A stretch of 64,000 bases of DNA from an uncultured Acetatifactor sp. (GTDB lineage Bacteria > Bacillota > Clostridia > Lachnospirales > Lachnospiraceae). Shown one piece after another: positions 42,024-51,035 of the stretch; positions within the stretch are counted from its first letter, which is position 1; the number at the start of each line of letters is the position of its first letter. Location: contig CAJTSE010000002.1 of assembly GCA_910578815.1 (NCBI GenBank), positions 1 to 64,000 of the forward strand, read 5' to 3'. A program made the position numbers and the translations under genes. The notes beneath the pieces are model-generated. The model worked only from the letters and a program-made list of their open reading frames with translations. It did no database searches and had not been told where the DNA came from.

Positions 42024-43040
42024 ATGACCATCTATGATATATCGGAAAAGGCCGGCGTATCCATAGCCACGGTATCACGGGTACTGAACGGAAGCGTCAG
42101 CGTCAGCGAAAAGACGAGAAAAAAAGTGCTGGACGTGATCAGCCGCTATGAGTACACCCCCAATGCCTTTGCCCGGGGCTTAGGCTTAAACACCATGAGG
42201 ACCATCGGAATTCTCTGTGCCGACAGTTCCGATCTTTATCTTGCCAAGGCAGTTTATTATATTGAGCAAAAGCTACGCGCCAATGGGTATGACAGCATTC
42301 TTTGCTGTACCGGATACGATCCCTTGGACAAAGCTGCCGCAGTCAGCCTCCTGATTAACAAAAAGGTGGATGCCATTATCCTTGCAGGCTCCAACTTTAT
42401 TTACGAAAACACTGCAGACAATCGGTATGTAACAGACGCCGCGGCCCAGCTTCCTCTGATGCTGTTGAATGCGGCACTGGATGCCCCTAACGTCTACAGT
42501 GTTGTCTCCGACGACTTTACCTCCGTGAATGAAGCCACCCTGCAGATGATCTCCGGCGGAATTCAGGATATTGTATATTTCTACAATTCTACCTCCTACA
42601 GCGGTAAGAAAAAGCTGGCAGGCTATCTGGCCGCCATGAAAGAAAAGCAGCTTCTAGATGAGGCGGAGCTGTTACAGTTTTATCAGGGATCCCACGAGGA
42701 TATTCCCGCCATGACCGAACACTTAAAAAGGCTGCACCAAGAAGGCATCCATTTTCACGGCGTGATCGCCTCGGACGACACTCTGGCTCTGGCAGCCGTA
42801 AAGTATGCAAAGCTCATGGGATATTCCGTGCCGGATGAGTTTTGCGTTATAGGATATAACAACTCCGTTCTGGTAAATTGCTGCGATCCGGAGCTTACCA
42901 GCATTGACAATAAGCTGGAGACCCTCTGTCAGCATTTGATCAACACCCTCATGGGGGTGCTTGCCGGAAAGGAAATGCCAAAAAAGACCGTTTTTTCCGG
43001 TGAGATCATCCGCCGGGGCACCACCCGCTGTCAAACCTGA
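42024..43040 (+). CDS. LacI-family regulator of galacturonate/pectin genes
   Basis: The 338-residue protein has an N-terminal LacI helix-turn-helix (TIYDISEKAGVSIATVSRVLNG, residues 2-23) with hinge YTPNAFARGLG, and a periplasmic-binding-protein-like effector domain (from about 60). It is divergent from uxaB and directly upstream of uxaC, as KdgR/UxuR-type LacI regulators are. Operators with the core TGTAA-N4-TTACA lie at its own promoter, at uxaB and at the pectinesterase gene. The inducer is probably galacturonate, tagaturonate or KDG, but this cannot be read from sequence. Confidence 0.9.
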   Translation: MTIYDISEKAGVSIATVSRVLNGSVSVSEKTRKKVLDVISRYEYTPNAFARGLGLNTMRTIGILCADSSDLYLAKAVYYIEQKLRANGYDSILCCTGYDPLDKAAAVSLLINKKVDAIILAGSNFIYENTADNRYVTDAAAQLPLMLLNAALDAPNVYSVVSDDFTSVNEATLQMISGGIQDIVYFYNSTSYSGKKKLAGYLAAMKEKQLLDEAELLQFYQGSHEDIPAMTEHLKRLHQEGIHFHGVIASDDTLALAAVKYAKLMGYSVPDEFCVIGYNNSVLVNCCDPELTSIDNKLETLCQHLINTLMGVLAGKEMPKKTVFSGEIIRRGTTRCQT

Positions 43041-43111
43041 AAGTAAGGGTTCAGCCATGGCTGAGCCATCACCCAATAATCGCCGCTAAGCGGCAGAAAG
43101 AAGGTAATAAA

Positions 43112-44521
43112 ATGAAGGCATTTATGGACAAGGACTTTTTGTTGGAGACCGAGACCGCAAAGAAGTTGTTCCACGATTACGCGGAAAACACGCCGATCCT
43201 GGACTACCACTGCCACATCAATCCGAGGGAGATCGCGGAGGACCGCCAGTTTGAAAACATCACACAGGTTTGGCTGGGCGGCGATCACTACAAATGGCGC
43301 TTCATGCGTTCCTGCGGTGTGGAAGAAAAATATATCACCGGCGACGCTTCCGACTATGAAAAATTCTGTAAATGGGCCGAGTGCCTGGGTCATGCCATCG
43401 GCAATCCCCTGTTTCACTGGAGTCACCTGGAGCTGCAAAGATACTTCGGCTACAACGGCGTATTAAACAAAAACACCGCCGATGAGGTTTGGACGCTGTG
43501 CAACGAAAAACTCAGCCAGCCTTCCATGAGCGTACGCAATCTGATTAAGCAGAGCAATGTCACTTTAATCTGCACCACGGACGATCCTGTAGATAACTTA
43601 GAATGGCATAAAAAAATTGCGGAAGATACCAGCTTCGAGGTAAAGGTTCTTCCTGCCTGGAGACCCGACAAGGCAATGAACATCGAAAAGCCTGACTATC
43701 TGGACTATCTGGATAAGCTGGCAGCCGTTTCCGGAATGGCGGAAATCAACAGTTTTGCCGCCCTGAAAAAGGCACTGACAGGCCGTATGGCATTCTTTGC
43801 CTCCATGGGCTGTAATGTATCCGACCACGCCCTGGAGTATGTAATGTACTGCCCTGCAGATGAGGACGAGGTTGAGGAAATTTTCTTAAAGCGTTTAAAC
43901 CGCATGATCCTCACCAAGGAGGAAGAATTGAAATTTAAAACTGCCTTTATGCTCTTCGTTGGCAGAGAATATCACAGACTGGACTGGGCCATGCAGCTTC
44001 ATTACGGCTGTAAGCGTGACAACAATACACTGATGTATGAGAAACTTGGTCCCGATACCGGCTATGACTGCATCAATAACTATGCTCCTTCCTCACAGAT
44101 GGCGGACTTCCTTAACGCCCTGATTTGCACGGATGAGCTTCCCAGGACCATCCTCTACAGCTTAAATCCCAATGACAATCAGTCCATCGGCAGTATCCTG
44201 GGCTGTTTCCAGGATTCTACCGCCGTGGCAAAAATTCAGCAGGGAAGCGCCTGGTGGTTCAATGATCATAAGGTGGGCATGACGGAGCAGATGATTTCTC
44301 TGGCAAACTTAGGCAATCTTTCCGGCTTTGTGGGAATGCTCACGGATTCCCGCAGCTTCCTGTCCTATACCAGACATGAATATTTCCGCAGAATCCTCTG
44401 CAACCTGATCGGCGGCTGGGTAGAGAACGGTGAATTCCCGCAGGATTATGACACTCTCTCCGAGATTGTAAAAAATATATCCTATTATAACGCAAAGAAT
44501 TATTTTAAGTTCCCGCTATAA
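43112..44521 (+). CDS. uxaC: Glucuronate/galacturonate isomerase
   Basis: The 469-residue protein has the family start FLLETETAKKLFHDYAE and the metal-binding ILDYHCHINP, then FGYNGVLN, LICTTDDPVDNL and PAWRPDKAMNI. It converts D-galacturonate to D-tagaturonate, the first step of the pathway completed by UxaB and UxaA, and also acts on glucuronate. It follows the regulator gene by 71 bases containing two small hairpins and has a GAAGG site. It is probably co-transcribed with the regulator and ends at a strong terminator. Confidence 0.96.
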   Translation: MKAFMDKDFLLETETAKKLFHDYAENTPILDYHCHINPREIAEDRQFENITQVWLGGDHYKWRFMRSCGVEEKYITGDASDYEKFCKWAECLGHAIGNPLFHWSHLELQRYFGYNGVLNKNTADEVWTLCNEKLSQPSMSVRNLIKQSNVTLICTTDDPVDNLEWHKKIAEDTSFEVKVLPAWRPDKAMNIEKPDYLDYLDKLAAVSGMAEINSFAALKKALTGRMAFFASMGCNVSDHALEYVMYCPADEDEVEEIFLKRLNRMILTKEEELKFKTAFMLFVGREYHRLDWAMQLHYGCKRDNNTLMYEKLGPDTGYDCINNYAPSSQMADFLNALICTDELPRTILYSLNPNDNQSIGSILGCFQDSTAVAKIQQGSAWWFNDHKVGMTEQMISLANLGNLSGFVGMLTDSRSFLSYTRHEYFRRILCNLIGGWVENGEFPQDYDTLSEIVKNISYYNAKNYFKFPL

Positions 44522-44550
44522 AGATTGTTTGTGCTCCACAGGCGGCATGA

Positions 44551-44586
44551 AAACGCCGCCAGGCTGTATTTAACCTGGCGGCGTTT
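44551..44586 (+). terminator. Bidirectional terminator between uxaC and the Zn-ribbon gene
   Basis: AAACGCCGCCAGG pairs perfectly over 13 bases with CCTGGCGGCGTTT around a 10-base loop, followed by TTCGTT. It lies between converging genes. Confidence 0.85.
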
Positions 44587-44604
44587 TCGTTACTATAAAT
44601 ATAC

Positions 44605-45576
44605 TTACTTATAATAGGTTTTCAGATAATCCTTGATGTCATCCCTTGTAAAGCCGGTCATGTACCAGTCTCCGCCGATCTTCACCAGCAAATACTGCGT
44701 CCTGCCTGTATCTATGTCGTAATCCTTATCCCTGTCGCCATCCTCATAATACTCTGCTTTGACCCTTGCTTCCAAAATTGCAAACTGCTTAATCTTATCC
44801 GCGTCGCAGTCAAAGTAATCCTCCATCAGCTCCTGCGCCCACTCAAACTCCTTATTGCTTTTCTTGATCTTCTTAACGCTCTTGATGTCAATGGAGACCT
44901 TGTACTTGATGCCGTCATCTTTCATGTCCTCTTTTTCATCTTCGCAGTCATCCTTCGTATCTTCGTAATCGTCCTCGTAGTCATCCTTGTCATACAGATC
45001 CAGGGCCTTCTGCGCCTTCTTCGCGGTAATGGCATTGTTCCATACCTTCTTAAAATCACAGGTATAAACGCCTGTTACATACGCCTTAAATGCCTTCTTG
45101 GGCGAACTGCCAAAAAGCAGATTGCAGAACACGATCAGCAGTACAAGCGCTGCCACTGCGACGGCACCGATCACAGCCAGTTTCTTTGCATTGCCGGTTC
45201 CTGCTCCCTGAGGCTTTTCTCCGTTATTAACAGGGGGCTGTGCTGCCTTGGGTGCTTCTGTTGCTGCCGGTGCAGGTGCTGCTTCCCCGGAAGCCGCTGC
45301 CGCCTTGGGCTCTTCCGCTGCCGGTGCAGGTGCTGCTTCCCCGGAAGCCGCTGCACTCTTGGACTCTTCCGCTGCTGCCGATACAGACTCTGCTGCCTTT
45401 CCAAAAGCCTCCGCCTCCCTGGCAGCTTCTGCCCCGGCCTGCTGTGTTTCATCCGTCTTCTGCGTATCTACTGCATTTTCTGCCTGGGGCGCAGCAGTCT
45501 CCCCGCAGGGCGTACCACAGAACACACAAAACTTTGTCCCTTCCGGCAGTTCCTTACCACATTGTTTACATACCAT
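44605..45576 (-). CDS. Zn-ribbon membrane protein with Ala/Pro-rich repeat linker
   Basis: The 323-residue protein has an N-terminal zinc ribbon (CKQCGKELPEGTKFCVFCG), then a low-complexity linker with two near-identical 18-residue repeats (ASGEAAPAPAAEEPK type, about 76-112). One membrane segment follows (about 135-155) and then a soluble C-terminal domain rich in Asp, Glu and Lys that ends in a DUF4878-like pattern (LLVKIGGDWYMTG). Such proteins are common and uncharacterised in Clostridia. It has its own promoter and no close operon partners. Confidence 0.8.
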   Translation of the reverse strand: MVCKQCGKELPEGTKFCVFCGTPCGETAAPQAENAVDTQKTDETQQAGAEAAREAEAFGKAAESVSAAAEESKSAAASGEAAPAPAAEEPKAAAASGEAAPAPAATEAPKAAQPPVNNGEKPQGAGTGNAKKLAVIGAVAVAALVLLIVFCNLLFGSSPKKAFKAYVTGVYTCDFKKVWNNAITAKKAQKALDLYDKDDYEDDYEDTKDDCEDEKEDMKDDGIKYKVSIDIKSVKKIKKSNKEFEWAQELMEDYFDCDADKIKQFAILEARVKAEYYEDGDRDKDYDIDTGRTQYLLVKIGGDWYMTGFTRDDIKDYLKTYYK

Positions 45577-45629
45577 TTTTCACTGATCTCCTTATCCTCA
45601 TTGTGTTTTTTCGACAATATAACGTATTC

Positions 45630-45659
45630 ATTATATCGTTATCTGCACGTCCTTGTCAA
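45630..45659 (-). promoter_or_regulatory. Promoter of the Zn-ribbon gene
   Basis: On the minus strand TTGACA and TATAAT are separated by 18 bases. The start would be about 45 bases before the ATG at 45576, which is preceded by AAGGAG. Confidence 0.75.
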
Positions 45660-45703
45660 TTTCTTTTTCGGCCGGCTGTTGGAGGCTGAACTGTAACTTC
45701 TCT

Positions 45704-46345
45704 TCACGTAATCTTCCCTATATCCTCCATACTCCCCATAACCATCACACTCTCGTTCTCTTCAAAGACATGGCTGGGATGAGGCAGGGGATAAATCTGA
45801 TTCCCTTTTTTTGTGGCAAGGACGCTGACATGGAACGCCGTCCGGATCGAAAGCTGTACCATGCTTTTGCCCAGCCATTTTTTTGGCACTGCAATTTCAT
45901 AAATACCAATCTCCGGCGTCAATTCCAGATAATCAAAAATATTATCCGCACCAAACTTGATGGCAAGATGTTCGGCTACCTCCCGCTCGGCATAAGACAC
46001 ATAGTCCGCCCCGTTTCTTAAGAGCAGCTTTTTATGCACATCCCTGGTAGCTCTGGCCACAATAAATTTGCAGCCCAGATCCTTCAGCAATACCGTTACC
46101 TCAAGAACTGTCTGAAAATTTTCGCTGATGGCAATCACCGCCAGATCAAAGTTGCCGACTCCCAGAGATTCCATGAATCTCTCGTCGGTAGCATCTCCAA
46201 TCAGGATTTGCTGAATGTCACCCACCGCATTGTCAGCCCGGCCCTCATTAATATCTACAGCCAGCACCTGATGCCCGTTCTCCAGAAATTTCTGAGCCAT
46301 ATGACGTCCGAAACGCCCCAGCCCAATCACTAACACTGATTTCAT
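45704..46345 (-). CDS. ktrA: KtrA/TrkA-type potassium channel regulatory subunit
   Basis: The 213-residue protein has an RCK N-domain (MKSVLVIGLGRFGRHMAQ; the NAD/ATP site) and an RCK C-domain (from about 140; ELTPEIGIYEIAVPKKWLG). It gates the K+ transporter encoded directly upstream. I chose the ATG at 46345 because it fits family starts; the upstream methionines lie too close to the ribosome site. Confidence 0.92.
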   Translation of the reverse strand: MKSVLVIGLGRFGRHMAQKFLENGHQVLAVDINEGRADNAVGDIQQILIGDATDERFMESLGVGNFDLAVIAISENFQTVLEVTVLLKDLGCKFIVARATRDVHKKLLLRNGADYVSYAEREVAEHLAIKFGADNIFDYLELTPEIGIYEIAVPKKWLGKSMVQLSIRTAFHVSVLATKKGNQIYPLPHPSHVFEENESVMVMGSMEDIGKIT

Positions 46346-46376
46346 AATAATAACCATGCCTTTCTGTAATCCTGCG

Positions 46377-46426
46377 AATTTGCGCCGAAGGCACAAATTT
46401 GCGTGTGAAAAATTTATTCTTCACAC
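46377..46426 (-). promoter_or_regulatory. Two hairpins between ktrB and ktrA
   Basis: AATTTGCGCC pairs with GGCACAAATT (nine of ten pairs), and next to it GTGTGAA pairs with TTCACAC. The edge CACACTT is also found at one edge of the 137-bp repeat. It probably tunes the amount of ktrA message. Confidence 0.45.
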
Positions 46427-46451
46427 TTCCTCCCTGCCGCCCTTGCGTTTT

Positions 46452-47837
46452 TTAACCGACCTGTACCTTTTCCAGAGGCAGCCTGGAATTGATTACCCGT
46501 CTGTCCGATGAGAAAGCCAGCAGCATGGTAATGGAACCCACTCTTCCGCACAGCATCAGAAAAGCCAGCAGCATTTTGGACACCATTCCCAGTCCCGGCG
46601 TAACACCCAGGGTCAGCCCCACCGTAGCCACAGCGGATACCGCCTCAAAGTATGCAGTCAGAAAGGGCAGCTTTTCTACGGCGGATATAATCACTCCTGC
46701 ACCCACGCTTAAAATCAGATAAGTCATAAACACGCAGGAAGCCGTCCTTGTAATCCCCTCTTCCATCCTGCGCCCAAACATCTCCAGATTCTTTTTCCGC
46801 CGAAAGGTGGCGATCACACTGATGCACAAAATCCAAAAGGTAGTAGTCTTAATGCCTCCCGCGGTGGAGCCCGTGGAACCGCCGATCATCATCAGGCAGA
46901 TCATGACCACCAGCCCGGATTCCGTCATTTTTGTCAGGTCTACCGTGTTAAATCCGGCCGTTCTGGCAGAAACGGATTGAAACAGACTGGCGTTGATCCG
47001 TTCATTAATCCCCAGCCCCGCCAGCATGGGCTGTCCCCACTCCAAAGCCGCCAGCGCCAGAGCGCCCAATATCACCAGACCCACGCTGATGGACAGCACC
47101 ATCTTGCTCTGCAGCTTCAGGCGGCGCAGCCGGAACTTGCTGTGTATCACATCATACCATACAAAAAAGCTTAAGCCCCCAAGGAAAATCAGCAGCATAA
47201 TCACTATGGTAAAATACCAGGCGCCTCCGCTGCCCAGGCCCGTCCAAATTCCTGTCAACGAGGAAAACTCCCCGCTGCTCCCGCCCATCAAGTCAAAACC
47301 TGCGTTACAAAATGCGGATATGGAATGAAACAGGGAAAACCAGATCCCCTTCACCACTCCGAATTTAGGAATCAAAACCACACTAAGCAGCACTGCCCCC
47401 GCCAGTTCCACAGTAAACGCCCCCGCGACGATAAAAATAGTCATGCGGACAATTCCGCCAATCTGGGGCGCAGAGATGGAATTCTGCATCAGAGACCGCT
47501 GATTTAAGCTGATCTTCTGCCTGGTCACTACCATCACCAGTATCGTCACCGTCATAAACCCCAGACCCCCGGTCTGGATCAGCCCCAGAATGACCAGCTG
47601 GCCGAAAAGGGTCCAATGAGTAAAGGTATCATAGCGAACCAGCCCCGTTACACAGGTAGCAGAGGTAGCCGTAAAAATGCAGTCTGAAAAGGGTGTTCCG
47701 CCGGGCCCTTTGGTTGCCAATGGCAGGGCCAGTAAAACTGCCCCTGCCAGTATAATGGCAAGATACCCGCCCAATATCAGCTTCATGGGCGATACACTGC
47801 GCCATATATTCAATTTAGGTTTTCTATTTCCGTCCAA
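46452..47837 (-). CDS. ktrB: KtrB/TrkH-type potassium transporter
   Basis: The 461-residue membrane protein has four pore repeats; the filter segments include SATCVTGLVRYDT, HSISAFCNAGFDLMG, SARTAGFNTVDL and AVATVGLTLGVTP, each with the conserved Gly. It imports K+ and needs the KtrA ring encoded next. The start is TTG at 47837, immediately after the butyrate kinase stop, with GGAG seven bases before it inside the buk end, so translation is probably coupled. Confidence 0.93.
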   Translation of the reverse strand: MDGNRKPKLNIWRSVSPMKLILGGYLAIILAGAVLLALPLATKGPGGTPFSDCIFTATSATCVTGLVRYDTFTHWTLFGQLVILGLIQTGGLGFMTVTILVMVVTRQKISLNQRSLMQNSISAPQIGGIVRMTIFIVAGAFTVELAGAVLLSVVLIPKFGVVKGIWFSLFHSISAFCNAGFDLMGGSSGEFSSLTGIWTGLGSGGAWYFTIVIMLLIFLGGLSFFVWYDVIHSKFRLRRLKLQSKMVLSISVGLVILGALALAALEWGQPMLAGLGINERINASLFQSVSARTAGFNTVDLTKMTESGLVVMICLMMIGGSTGSTAGGIKTTTFWILCISVIATFRRKKNLEMFGRRMEEGITRTASCVFMTYLILSVGAGVIISAVEKLPFLTAYFEAVSAVATVGLTLGVTPGLGMVSKMLLAFLMLCGRVGSITMLLAFSSDRRVINSRLPLEKVQVG

Positions 47838-48905
47838 TTAATACTCCATCGCCTTTTCTTCGCCATTCATCACGCGCAGCGCACCCTGTGCAAGAGCCAG
47901 CAGCTCATCTTCGCCGGCATACACTGTGACAGGCGCAATCCAGCCTGCTCTTTCCTTCAGCACATCACAGACATCCTCCCCGTAAGCAATGCCGCCGGTA
48001 AGAATAATCTGATCCACTTTACCGCTCAGCACGCAGGCCATGGCGCCGATGTCCTTCGCCACCTGCAGCAGGAACGCCTGCTTGGCCTCCGCTGCCTTTT
48101 CGTCTCCCTCATTAGCACGCTTCGTTACATCCCGCATATCATTGGTGCCCAAGTAAGCATTAAAGCCTCCCTTGCCGATCAGCTTGCTGTAGATCTCTTT
48201 CTCAATATACTTCCCGGAATAGCAGAGCTTCACCAGGGCTCCGCAGGGCACGCCCCCCGCACGCTCCGGAGAAAACGCTCCGTCTCCGTCAAAAGCGCTG
48301 AACACGTCAACAACCCGGCCGCCCTCATGCGCGCCTACGGATACACCGCCGCCCATATGGACCACAATCAGCCTTAAGGATTCGTATGCCCTGCCGACCT
48401 CCTTTGCATACCTCTTTGCCACCGCCTTCTGATTCAGCGCATGGAAAATGCTGCCTCTGGGAACCTCCGGCATCCCGGAATATCTGGCGATGGGCATCAG
48501 TTCATCCACCACCACCGGATCAACGATATAAGCGGGCACACCGATGGAGTCTCCGATCTCCCTTGCCAGAATACCGCCCAGGTTGGAGGCATGCTGCCCC
48601 TGCACACCTACCCTCAGATCCGCTAAAAGATCATCCGTCACGGCATAGGTGCCGCCGGGAATGGGCTTTAACATACCGCCGCGGCCCACCACCACATTCA
48701 GGGACTTAAGGTCAAAGTTTTTGGAAGCCAGCAGATCCGTAATGATCTGCTTTCTGAAATCCTTCTGATCAAAAATCGTCTCGTACCGGGAGATTTCCTC
48801 CGTGGAATGCCTTAAGGTCTCTTCAAACAAAAGATTCTCATCCTCAAAAACACCAATCTTGGTGGAGGTGGAACCAGGGTTGATAATCAAACTCTTTATG
48901 GACAT
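47838..48905 (-). CDS. buk: Butyrate kinase
   Basis: The 355-residue protein of the acetokinase family starts IINPGSTSTKIGVFEDE, has GRGGMLKPIPGGTY, HMGGGVSVGAHE and ILTGGIAYGE, all butyrate-kinase type. It converts butyryl phosphate and ADP to butyrate and ATP. The ATG at 48905 has an AGGAGG site and gives the usual family length; the open frame is longer. It follows ptb and the 21-residue peptide gene, so it closes the butyryl-CoA to butyrate step. A branched-chain substrate is possible. Confidence 0.94.
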   Translation of the reverse strand: MSIKSLIINPGSTSTKIGVFEDENLLFEETLRHSTEEISRYETIFDQKDFRKQIITDLLASKNFDLKSLNVVVGRGGMLKPIPGGTYAVTDDLLADLRVGVQGQHASNLGGILAREIGDSIGVPAYIVDPVVVDELMPIARYSGMPEVPRGSIFHALNQKAVAKRYAKEVGRAYESLRLIVVHMGGGVSVGAHEGGRVVDVFSAFDGDGAFSPERAGGVPCGALVKLCYSGKYIEKEIYSKLIGKGGFNAYLGTNDMRDVTKRANEGDEKAAEAKQAFLLQVAKDIGAMACVLSGKVDQIILTGGIAYGEDVCDVLKERAGWIAPVTVYAGEDELLALAQGALRVMNGEEKAMEY

Positions 48906-49013
48906 ATCATTTCCTCCTGTTTCGCCGTTTATTTTTTGCTGTTTTCTGTTTCTCAATTTTACGTCATTACTTTATTTTTCTTTTTGTTTTGCTTCTTGTT
49001 TTACTTCTTTGTT

Positions 49014-49079
49014 TTACAAAATGAAATCCAGTATACCGCCTATGATTTCTGCGACTACTTCTATTATGAAATCAAGCAT
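49014..49079 (-). CDS. 21-residue hydrophobic peptide overlapping the ptb end
   Basis: The ATG at 49079 overlaps the ptb stop and is preceded by AAAAGGA at a good distance. It encodes 21 residues starting MLDFIIEVVAEIIGGILD, an amphipathic, mostly hydrophobic helix with four acidic residues. It is followed by a lysine-codon-rich untranslated stretch before buk. It may be a small membrane-associated peptide translated by coupling to ptb. It could also be a chance frame. Confidence 0.5.
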   Translation of the reverse strand: MLDFIIEVVAEIIGGILDFIL

Positions 49080-50010
49080 TCAGCTTATCCTTTTGCTTTT
49101 TAAGTTCCTCGGCCACAACTGCCGCCAGAGCAATGGAATTTACCTTGGTTTCAAAGGTGTCGGAACGGCTGGTAAGAATGACGGGCACCTTCGTTCCCGT
49201 AAGGATACAGCCGTTCTTTACTCCCGGCACCATATGTACAATAGCTTTATAGACCAGATTTCCCGCATGAATATCAGGGAACAGCAGCACGTCCGCATCC
49301 CCCTGAATCTTTCTGTCCGTAGCGCCCTTATGCTTTGCCGCCTCCGCGTCGATAGCCAGATCCAAGGAAAGAGGACCGTCAACTACGCAACCGGTAATTT
49401 TCCCTTCCTCACACATCTTTGTCAGCTCTGCAGCCTCCACGGTAGTCTCCATCTTGGGGTTTACCACCTCAACCGCTGCCAGAGGCGCAACCTTGGGATT
49501 CTCCACACCGCAGGCTCTGCATACGGGAACCGTATTATTGATGATATGAATCTTATCCTCCAGCGTAGGATAGGTGATGAATGCCACATCCGTCAGGAAC
49601 AGAAGCCTGTCGATGCAGGGCACGTCAAACACGCACACATGGGAAAGAGGTCCGCCTGTCCTAAGCCCCACTTCCTTGTCCAATACGCTCTTTAAGAAGT
49701 TCTTGGTATCTACCAGTCCCTTCATGTACATGTCTACCTTGCCTTCATGAGCAAGCTTTACAGCCTTCAGCGCCGCCTGAATCATATCCGGCTCATCTAT
49801 AATCTCAAAGCCTGCAAGGTCCATATCCATGGACGCGGCAATTTCCCTGATCTTTGCCTCATCTCCTACCAGAACCGCATCCGCAATCCCCTGCTGCTTT
49901 GCCTCCCGCACCGCCTCCAGCACAGCGGAATCCTGCGCGGCCGCCACCGCAATCTTCTTCATGGAAAAGCCCTTTACCTTTGATATTACGTCGTCAAATC
50001 CCTGTCTCAT
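49072..50010 (-). CDS. ptb: Phosphate butyryltransferase
   Basis: The 312-residue protein of the Pta/Ptb family has VLVGDEAKIREIA, VDMYMKGLVDTKNFLKSVL, GPLSHVCVFD, VVDGPLSLDLAI and a GKIT/ILTGTKVPVILTSRSD end. The pattern is phosphate butyryltransferase rather than phosphotransacetylase, and buk lies downstream. It turns butyryl-CoA into butyryl phosphate. I chose the ATG at 50010, preceded by AAAGGA, because it gives the standard family length. A good promoter lies 90-120 bases upstream. Confidence 0.93.
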   Translation of the reverse strand: MRQGFDDVISKVKGFSMKKIAVAAAQDSAVLEAVREAKQQGIADAVLVGDEAKIREIAASMDMDLAGFEIIDEPDMIQAALKAVKLAHEGKVDMYMKGLVDTKNFLKSVLDKEVGLRTGGPLSHVCVFDVPCIDRLLFLTDVAFITYPTLEDKIHIINNTVPVCRACGVENPKVAPLAAVEVVNPKMETTVEAAELTKMCEEGKITGCVVDGPLSLDLAIDAEAAKHKGATDRKIQGDADVLLFPDIHAGNLVYKAIVHMVPGVKNGCILTGTKVPVILTSRSDTFETKVNSIALAAVVAEELKKQKDKLNA

Positions 50011-50100
50011 TTCTTTCTGTTTCCTTTCTGCCTTTCGGCTCTCTCTTCCTTTTTTCGCATAGCCTGTGGCAGCCGCCACAGAGCCGCTCCAATCGTTAAA

Positions 50101-50129
50101 ATAATAACACGCCGGCCCTGAAAATGCAA
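50101..50129 (-). promoter_or_regulatory. Promoter of the ptb-buk-ktr operon
   Basis: On the minus strand TTGCAT and TATTAT are 17 bases apart. The transcript would begin near 50094, about 84 bases before the ptb ATG. Confidence 0.65.
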
Positions 50130-50166
50130 GTACCTGAGCGGATATGAGGGAAAGCTGCAGACAAAG

Positions 50167-50829
50167 CTACAGACATTCATATACCTCATCCAGCCCGTCC
50201 GCCACGGTATACAGATATTTTCTGATCTCATCATCAGCCGGGGTCTGGTCCGGCACCAAAATCACACGTAAACCCGCCCGGTAAGCGGAAAGCACCCCAT
50301 TTGGCGAATCCTCCACCGCCACGCACTCCTTAGGCTTAAGCCCCAACAGCTCACAGGCATAAAGATAAATATGGGGCGAGGGCTTACCCTCCGGCACCAT
50401 GGTGGCGCTGATTACCCGGTCAAAATAACCTGACAGACCGGTAATTTTAAGATACTTTTCCGTCCGTTCCGGATCTGTGGCGGTAGCCACTGCCGTGGCA
50501 ATGCCTGCCTCCCGCAAACGTTCCAGCAGCCTTACTGCCCCCGGCTTTTGCCGGATACCTTCTTTGTCCAGGCATTCTTCCATCAATTCCTTTCTCCGCT
50601 GCCGCACCTTTACATAGTCCAGCTCTTCTCCGAACCATGCCTTTAGCTGCGCAGGGGCGAAGGGCCTGCCCAGGCTGCGCATATACAGGGCCTGTTCGTC
50701 CGTCATATGGTAACCAAACTCCGCCAGCGCTTTAGGCCAGAAGATTCGATAATATTTTTCCGTGTCGATCAGAGTGCCGTCCAGATCAAAGATTACCGCC
50801 CTGACCCCGCTATTCTTCTCTGGCTCCAT
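50167..50829 (-). CDS. HAD-family phosphatase (phosphoglucomutase-like)
   Basis: This product is about 220 residues. Motif I VIFDLDGTLIDT, motif II TATDPER, a lysine in EGKPSPHIYLYA and motif IV VEDSPNGVLSA are all present, with a helical cap after motif I. It belongs to the beta-phosphoglucomutase/sugar-phosphatase subgroup and probably hydrolyses a small phosphorylated metabolite. The start is unsure: ATG at 50829 has AAGAAGG next to it, and an ATG ten codons earlier is possible. Confidence 0.88.
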   Translation of the reverse strand: MEPEKNSGVRAVIFDLDGTLIDTEKYYRIFWPKALAEFGYHMTDEQALYMRSLGRPFAPAQLKAWFGEELDYVKVRQRRKELMEECLDKEGIRQKPGAVRLLERLREAGIATAVATATDPERTEKYLKITGLSGYFDRVISATMVPEGKPSPHIYLYACELLGLKPKECVAVEDSPNGVLSAYRAGLRVILVPDQTPADDEIRKYLYTVADGLDEVYECL

Positions 50830-50930
50830 CCTTCTTATCCCTTTCCTGCTTTCCTTCATCCTGCCTGACTTAGCCCTTTCTATCCTCTTCTCTTACTCTT
50901 TACTTCCCTGTTCCTTGCGTCCTTACTCTT

Positions 50931-51035
50931 TTTGTCCTTTACCTATCTCATCCTTACTCTCTTTGTCCTTTACCTTTCTCGTCCTTACTCTTCTTGGCCT
51001 TACCTTTTTGTCCTTTACCTTTCTCGTCCTTACTC
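50931..51035 (-). repeat. 29-base repeats encoding a lysine-rich tail
   Basis: Three copies of a 29-base unit start at 50931, 50962 and 51007 on the plus strand; the last two are identical and the first has two differences. They encode Lys/Asp/Glu/Gly-rich peptide (KDEKGKGQ type). The first copy is offset by 31 bases, which puts it out of frame and brings in the stop codon at 50954. Confidence 0.8.
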
